DNA of 64,000 nucleotides from an uncultured Victivallales bacterium. Its GTDB lineage: Bacteria; Verrucomicrobiota; Lentisphaeria; Oligosphaerales; JAFGRS01. Location of the stretch: the NCBI GenBank assembly GCA_903837355.1, contig CAILUI010000060.1, forward strand, positions 1-64,000, written 5' to 3'. Shown here one piece after another: positions 61,001 to 64,000 of the stretch. A program made the position numbers and the translations under genes. The stretch's first letter is position 1, and each line of letters begins with the position of its first letter. Under the pieces are notes generated by a model that was not told the DNA's origin, did no database searches, and saw only the letters and a program-made list of their open reading frames with translations.

Positions 61001-63625
61001 CAAGGCGAGTCGTGCATCAACGGTCCGTTCGGCTACTTCGGGACCTGGCAGGGCCGCCCGGTCCTGGGGCCGGGTGGCCCGGGGTTCTACTACGACGACC
61101 AGTCCGGTACACTGCGGCGGTTGGCGGAGGCGTTTGACTCGGATCTGCCCGAAGGCCTACGCTCCGGCTTCCCCTGGCGCCGGCCGGATGGCGTGGTCGA
61201 AGACTACGACGATACCACCCACCGGCACCGCACCGCCGGCGTCCGCTTCGCGGCGGGCCGCTGGACGCTGGCCAGGCTGCCCGACGGCGGGGCGGTCCTG
61301 GCGGGGCGCCGGGACCGCTGCCCGCGCTACGAGTACCCCGGCGAAGACCAGCCAGAGCCCTACGAAACCTGGGATGACGAGGGCGGGCTGTACCTGCTCT
61401 CGCCGCAGAACCAGGCGCGCCGCGCCTCGGCCGCCATCACCCCCGACTCGTTGCCGGGGGACATGGTCGCCGCCCTCGTCGCCGCGGCCGACGGACAAAC
61501 CTGGGTCTGCACCAACCGCGGCGTGGCGGTCCTCGACCGGGAGGACCGGGTGCTGACGTGGTTGACCCGGGCTGACGGCTTGTGCGCCAACCGGGTGGTC
61601 GGCGGGGTGCTGGTCGACGGGCGGATGTACCTGGCCACCGGCTGGGACGACCACGGCGGCGGGCTGGCGGTGTATGACCCCAGGACGGCGGTGCTGTCCG
61701 CGCTGACGGCCGCCGACGGCCTGGCCACCAACAACCTGGCAGGGGTCGAGGCGCACGACGGCAGACTGGCGGTGACCTATGCGGTCGAGTACATGCGGTC
61801 CGGCGACGGTAAATACCGGCTCCATCCGCCTGGCGAGTTCAGCCCGGCAACCGGCGTGGTCCGCGGCGGCGGCGAGCCGCTGTACCTGGAGCAACGCGAC
61901 GCCCAAGCCTTGATGGCCAAGGAACAGGACCATCGCCGGCCGATGCCGGGCCTCGGCGGCTTCGTCCTGGGCGAGGCCAGGCACGGCGACCGCACCCTCC
62001 TCTTCGGCACGCGGGGACTGCTCGTCCTGCGTCCGGGGGCGGCGGCACCGGCGCTGGCGGTGCAGGAACTCCCGGTCGAACTGAGGCTCGGCGCCGGGTC
62101 TGCTGACAAGGCGGATCTCGAGCAGACCGTGGCCGCAGCGGCCAAAGCGGTCGCGACGCTCGACCCGCCCCGACCCGAGACCCTGGCCCAGGCACTGGCG
62201 CATCCCAACCCCTACTTCCGCGCCGAAGTCCTCGCGTCGCTGCTCAACCGCCTGCCTGACCTGCCGGCTCTTGTCCCGACACTGATCACCCAGTTGGCTG
62301 ACCCGAACCTGCGGGTCCGGAGCACCGCCCTGTACCTGCTCACTCGGGTGGATGGCGACGGCGGCATCGTGGCGGCGCTGCAGAAGCTGCTGGCTGACCC
62401 AGACCGCACCATCCGGGCCGTGGCCACGATCGATCTGTGCCGGCGCGGCCAGGTGCCGGACATGGCGCCGTTGCGGGACGCCTTCGCCGCGGCTGATCGA
62501 CCTGGCAACTTCGCCTTCGGCGCCACCTCGTCCATCGGAGTCCCGGCCGATCGCGAGGTGCTGTACGCGGCGCTGGCGCCGCATGCCACCGCGGCCCTGT
62601 TTGCGCTGTTCCTGGAGGTCCCGCTCGCGACCGACGACGATGAACCGCGGCAGAAGATCCTGGCGGACTTGGGCCATGCCCTGCTGCGGCACCCGGATGC
62701 CGCCGGGATCCTGTTGCGGGCCTACGACCTCGAGTCGGAAGCCGCGAACCAGGTCCGCTTTGCCCAGGCGGTGTTCAAGGCGGCCGGCCCGGCGCTGTTA
62801 CCGGTCCTGCACGAGGCCCTGGCCAGCCCTGACCGCGTGCTGCGCTCGAATGCGGCCCGTGCCTGCGGCGCCATCGCCGACCCGGCCTCGGGGCCGCTGC
62901 TGCTCAAGGCCCTGGATCTGGAAAGCGGCCTGTCCCGCGCCTCCATCGTCTGGGCCTTGGGCGAGCTCAAGTACCGTGACGCGCTGCCGCGTCTGGCGGA
63001 GCTGTACGCCGACGCGGTAACCGACGAGTCGCGCCGCCGCGGATCGGGATTCCTGGTCGCCCAGAACGGCGCCGCGACCCAGGCGCAGTACCAGACCCTC
63101 AGCCAGGTGGACGCGCTGGCCGAGGACTGGGATGAGCTCAAGCAGGCGCTCCTGCCCAGCCCGGTCGAACCGCGCCAGAACGACGAACTGCTGGAACCCC
63201 GCCACATCCTGGAGGCGATCCGCCAGATTGGCGCGGCGTCCGCCCAGCCCTTCTACCGCTCCCTGGCCGGCGGCAAGGACGACGGCAGCCGGGCCGAGGC
63301 TGCCGCCGGTCTGGCGGCCGCAACGGGAGCCGAAAGGGCCGCCAGCGTGCCCGTCCTGCGCAATCTCCTGGCCGACCCCAACGACGCGGTGCGCCTCCGG
63401 GCCGCTGTGAGCCTGCTGCGCCTGGACGAAGAGCCGGGGCCGGCGGCAGTGTGCGAATGGCTCACCTCCGGAGACCGCTGGAAGAGGCAGCGAGCCGTGA
63501 ACGAGATGCGCCTGGCTGGCGCCAAGGCCAAGCCGAGGTCGGTGCGCGCCGCCATCGCGGCCATCGCCGCGGATGCACAGGAACCCGAGGGCACGCGCCA
63601 GGCCGCCGCGGCGCTGCTGGAGTGA
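58061..63625 (+). CDS. Giant TPR / beta-propeller / HEAT-repeat protein
   Basis: A 1854-residue exported protein from GTG 58061 (no good ribosome site). A basic signal peptide (RARGRRLLWLTGLWSVLAFTQV) opens it. Residues about 40-740 are helical TPR-like (LLLALGRRDDALACYRAA, KLAEAAAEYERAL). Residues about 745-1330 are propeller blades resembling two-component-regulator propellers (REHIFAGMPWGVAVYTPDG, TWVCTNRGVAVLDR, DGLATNNLAGV). Residues about 1370-1854 are HEAT repeats (PNPYFRAEVLASLLNRLPD, PNLRVRSTALYLLTRVDGDG). No catalytic domain is recognised, so a scaffold or binding role is likely. The membrane gene 10 bases downstream may be its partner. Confidence 0.75.
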   Translation: MNATTEERGSLRARGRRLLWLTGLWSVLAFTQVPAPAPDPLAEARRLEAAKQPVEAFLLTLTVPGAEHLAVRLARPNPEPFLPALRERAADLPPARTKLLEGDLLLALGRRDDALACYRAAVVHATTARAAKTGPLEFYVVEPPARHDNGAFDAGRLALPFTCGPGSHRDNWLLRRFIALEAWPDAATEFARLWTFHQARSRPYTVSRPEAAAAQGNLALFQVTPSGFSGLGLEFALDYAFFLKKQGTLDRALALLSEPLAVMDMDRNPDLALEQFTPVPADGQAAIAPELPGPFAPNGPYTPWDSRPGTSRKEYIRLVYGEFKTAGREGTLIRTLEGQISAGHNAARRVLARVRMHQGQTDAALVLELAYVQAGGFDLLSTALRRGLAFEDARKLAEAAAEYERALTLPFLPRLALPDADEEQLQARGMAQIAQPSLAPWSMPGTPAGQAQFQADLIARLRRLYGALNLPDKALALALQLYEVNPLLLDDAAAVEQTAAQFKAVGREADFVAWARPQAPALASPLARANLLWLAGDGAGAAKALAETNRDGGSGVDYRWKERFREAGKERLRLLLQAMLDANPKDAQTRLELLDLDGRVDSPAAIPDLEALLESEALPAFQHGKGDSNRTQFRDYHSLAYHLLRLYEKQGQTDKLLALGLRVATGAKPFCDLRKLNDSPQFEYRNENALPEDVNNILAVTLQHADEPTLAALDQAFAGLPDLPAARQLARRRAGGWAATGARPIGWANLPAGVEAALAGNENVLSLALGREHIFAGMPWGVAVYTPDGTPVTRIALAEAALCLATQDDVLWVGTPVGLLRVTVGPWDVASLALDQDLPPRERTPDMKAVNNGVWTLARDGGMLWMGTRRNIQRLDPASGTLWVYGPEDLDTGGQRADWTRFIIEPERVWAEGQAGVRRYDRASDTWQAVVHGEQPVHLVALADGRLWGHVWLNDKLRDRPCLIDRQTLAVTPVLFDPSVQGESCINGPFGYFGTWQGRPVLGPGGPGFYYDDQSGTLRRLAEAFDSDLPEGLRSGFPWRRPDGVVEDYDDTTHRHRTAGVRFAAGRWTLARLPDGGAVLAGRRDRCPRYEYPGEDQPEPYETWDDEGGLYLLSPQNQARRASAAITPDSLPGDMVAALVAAADGQTWVCTNRGVAVLDREDRVLTWLTRADGLCANRVVGGVLVDGRMYLATGWDDHGGGLAVYDPRTAVLSALTAADGLATNNLAGVEAHDGRLAVTYAVEYMRSGDGKYRLHPPGEFSPATGVVRGGGEPLYLEQRDAQALMAKEQDHRRPMPGLGGFVLGEARHGDRTLLFGTRGLLVLRPGAAAPALAVQELPVELRLGAGSADKADLEQTVAAAAKAVATLDPPRPETLAQALAHPNPYFRAEVLASLLNRLPDLPALVPTLITQLADPNLRVRSTALYLLTRVDGDGGIVAALQKLLADPDRTIRAVATIDLCRRGQVPDMAPLRDAFAAADRPGNFAFGATSSIGVPADREVLYAALAPHATAALFALFLEVPLATDDDEPRQKILADLGHALLRHPDAAGILLRAYDLESEAANQVRFAQAVFKAAGPALLPVLHEALASPDRVLRSNAARACGAIADPASGPLLLKALDLESGLSRASIVWALGELKYRDALPRLAELYADAVTDESRRRGSGFLVAQNGAATQAQYQTLSQVDALAEDWDELKQALLPSPVEPRQNDELLEPRHILEAIRQIGAASAQPFYRSLAGGKDDGSRAEAAAGLAAATGAERAASVPVLRNLLADPNDAVRLRAAVSLLRLDEEPGPAAVCEWLTSGDRWKRQRAVNEMRLAGAKAKPRSVRAAIAAIAADAQEPEGTRQAAAALLE

Positions 63626-63635
63626 CAAGCGTTCC

Positions 63636-64000
63636 ATGACCGTTCGCAGCATCATCATGGGGGCACTGGCTGGGCTGGTCATCTGCGCCGCCTGCTTCTT
63701 CAACGACTTCGTCATCAAGCAGCGGATGCTGATTCCGCACCAGATGCCAGCCGTGCTCTACGGGAGCCTGATCCTGGGCGTCCTGGGGGCGATGCTGGCA
63801 GGCCGTTGGGCAGGTCGGCGCTGGGCGCTATCCGGGGCAGAGTGGGCCGTGATCGCCGGCCTGGGCCTGGTGGCCTGCGGCATCCCGGGCTGGGGGCTGG
63901 TCCAGGACCTGGTGCCGACCGCGATCATGACGCACCACTACGCCCGGCTGCAGCCCAGTTGGCGCAGCGCGGACGTCGACGTGGTGCAGGCCGTGCCCGC
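63636..64000 (+). CDS. DUF6785-like multi-spanning membrane protein, 3' end outside the window
   Basis: An open frame from ATG 63636 to the edge (over 120 residues seen). It starts MTVRSIIMGALAGLVICAACFFNDFVIKQ. Further hydrophobic helices are VLYGSLILGVLGAMLAG and WAVIAGLGLVACGIPGWGLV. The pattern fits the N-terminus of DUF6785/DUF6784 inner-membrane proteins, which are common in Lentisphaerota- and Armatimonadota-type genomes and have unknown function. It lies 10 bases after the giant TPR/HEAT gene and is probably co-transcribed. Confidence 0.65.
   Translation, partial: MTVRSIIMGALAGLVICAACFFNDFVIKQRMLIPHQMPAVLYGSLILGVLGAMLAGRWAGRRWALSGAEWAVIAGLGLVACGIPGWGLVQDLVPTAIMTHHYARLQPSWRSADVDVVQAVP

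Noticed and set aside
61157..62692. Minus-strand 511-codon frame opposite the giant gene
   Set aside because: Antisense shadow in GC-rich DNA with Arg/Gly/Gln-rich composition and no recognisable motif.

Overview
The window is GC-rich DNA (well over 60% G+C by eye) from a Gram-negative-type bacterium. Its gene content suggests a polysaccharide-degrading member of the PVC/Lentisphaerota-Armatimonadota-Hydrogenedentota type of lineage: many large secreted glycosidase-like proteins, LamG inserts, a DUF4838 protein, a DUF6785-like membrane protein, an outer-membrane barrel, and a PTS pair (HPr and EI) with no sugar-specific EII nearby. No rRNA, tRNA or ribosomal-protein gene was seen, so the phylum is an inference from gene families.

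Layout. 1-1732: a glycine-rich secreted repeat protein, running off the left edge (minus strand). 2268-5413: a nitrogen unit of sigma-54-like promoter, barrel porin, ammonium transporter and PII protein, closed by a strong hairpin. 5578-7972: an O-methyltransferase, a remnant of a secreted protein, and a YceI-peroxiredoxin fusion. 8178-24710: large secreted glycosidase-like proteins and a dipeptidyl-peptidase-IV-like enzyme, with a BrnT/BrnA toxin-antitoxin pair and several palindromic repeats. 25255-36825: a URO-D-like protein, then a minus-strand block (six-hairpin glycosidase, GH32, xylose-isomerase-like, ceramidase-like, HPr, EI, specialised NusG). 36826-40041: an accessory island with a degenerate tyrosine recombinase between two arrays of the palindrome TTTCGCGAAA, plus transposase fragments. 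40342-46503: a PepSY-like protein, folP, a PIN-PhoH ATPase, an epimerase-like protein, a polysaccharide deacetylase and proA. 46803-52278: a response regulator, a sensor kinase and a DUF4838/LamG protein, each overlapping the next by 4 bases. 52460-57550: two VapBC pairs alternating with a LamG/glycosidase-like protein and a sialidase-fold protein. 58061-64000: a very large TPR-propeller-HEAT protein and the start of a DUF6785-like membrane protein.

How the parts fit. Most of the DNA serves polymer breakdown outside the cell and use of the sugars released: exported hydrolases with sugar-binding domains, a peptidase, a deacetylase and a sugar isomerase. The TCS-DUF4838 operon may tie a sensed signal to such an enzyme. 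The amt-PII unit supplies nitrogen under likely nitrogen control. The most unusual structure is the 37.1-39.6 kb island. There a recombinase-like gene has a near-consensus promoter with a 16-base palindrome over the -10 box, lacks the catalytic Tyr and His residues, and is bracketed by phased palindrome arrays.
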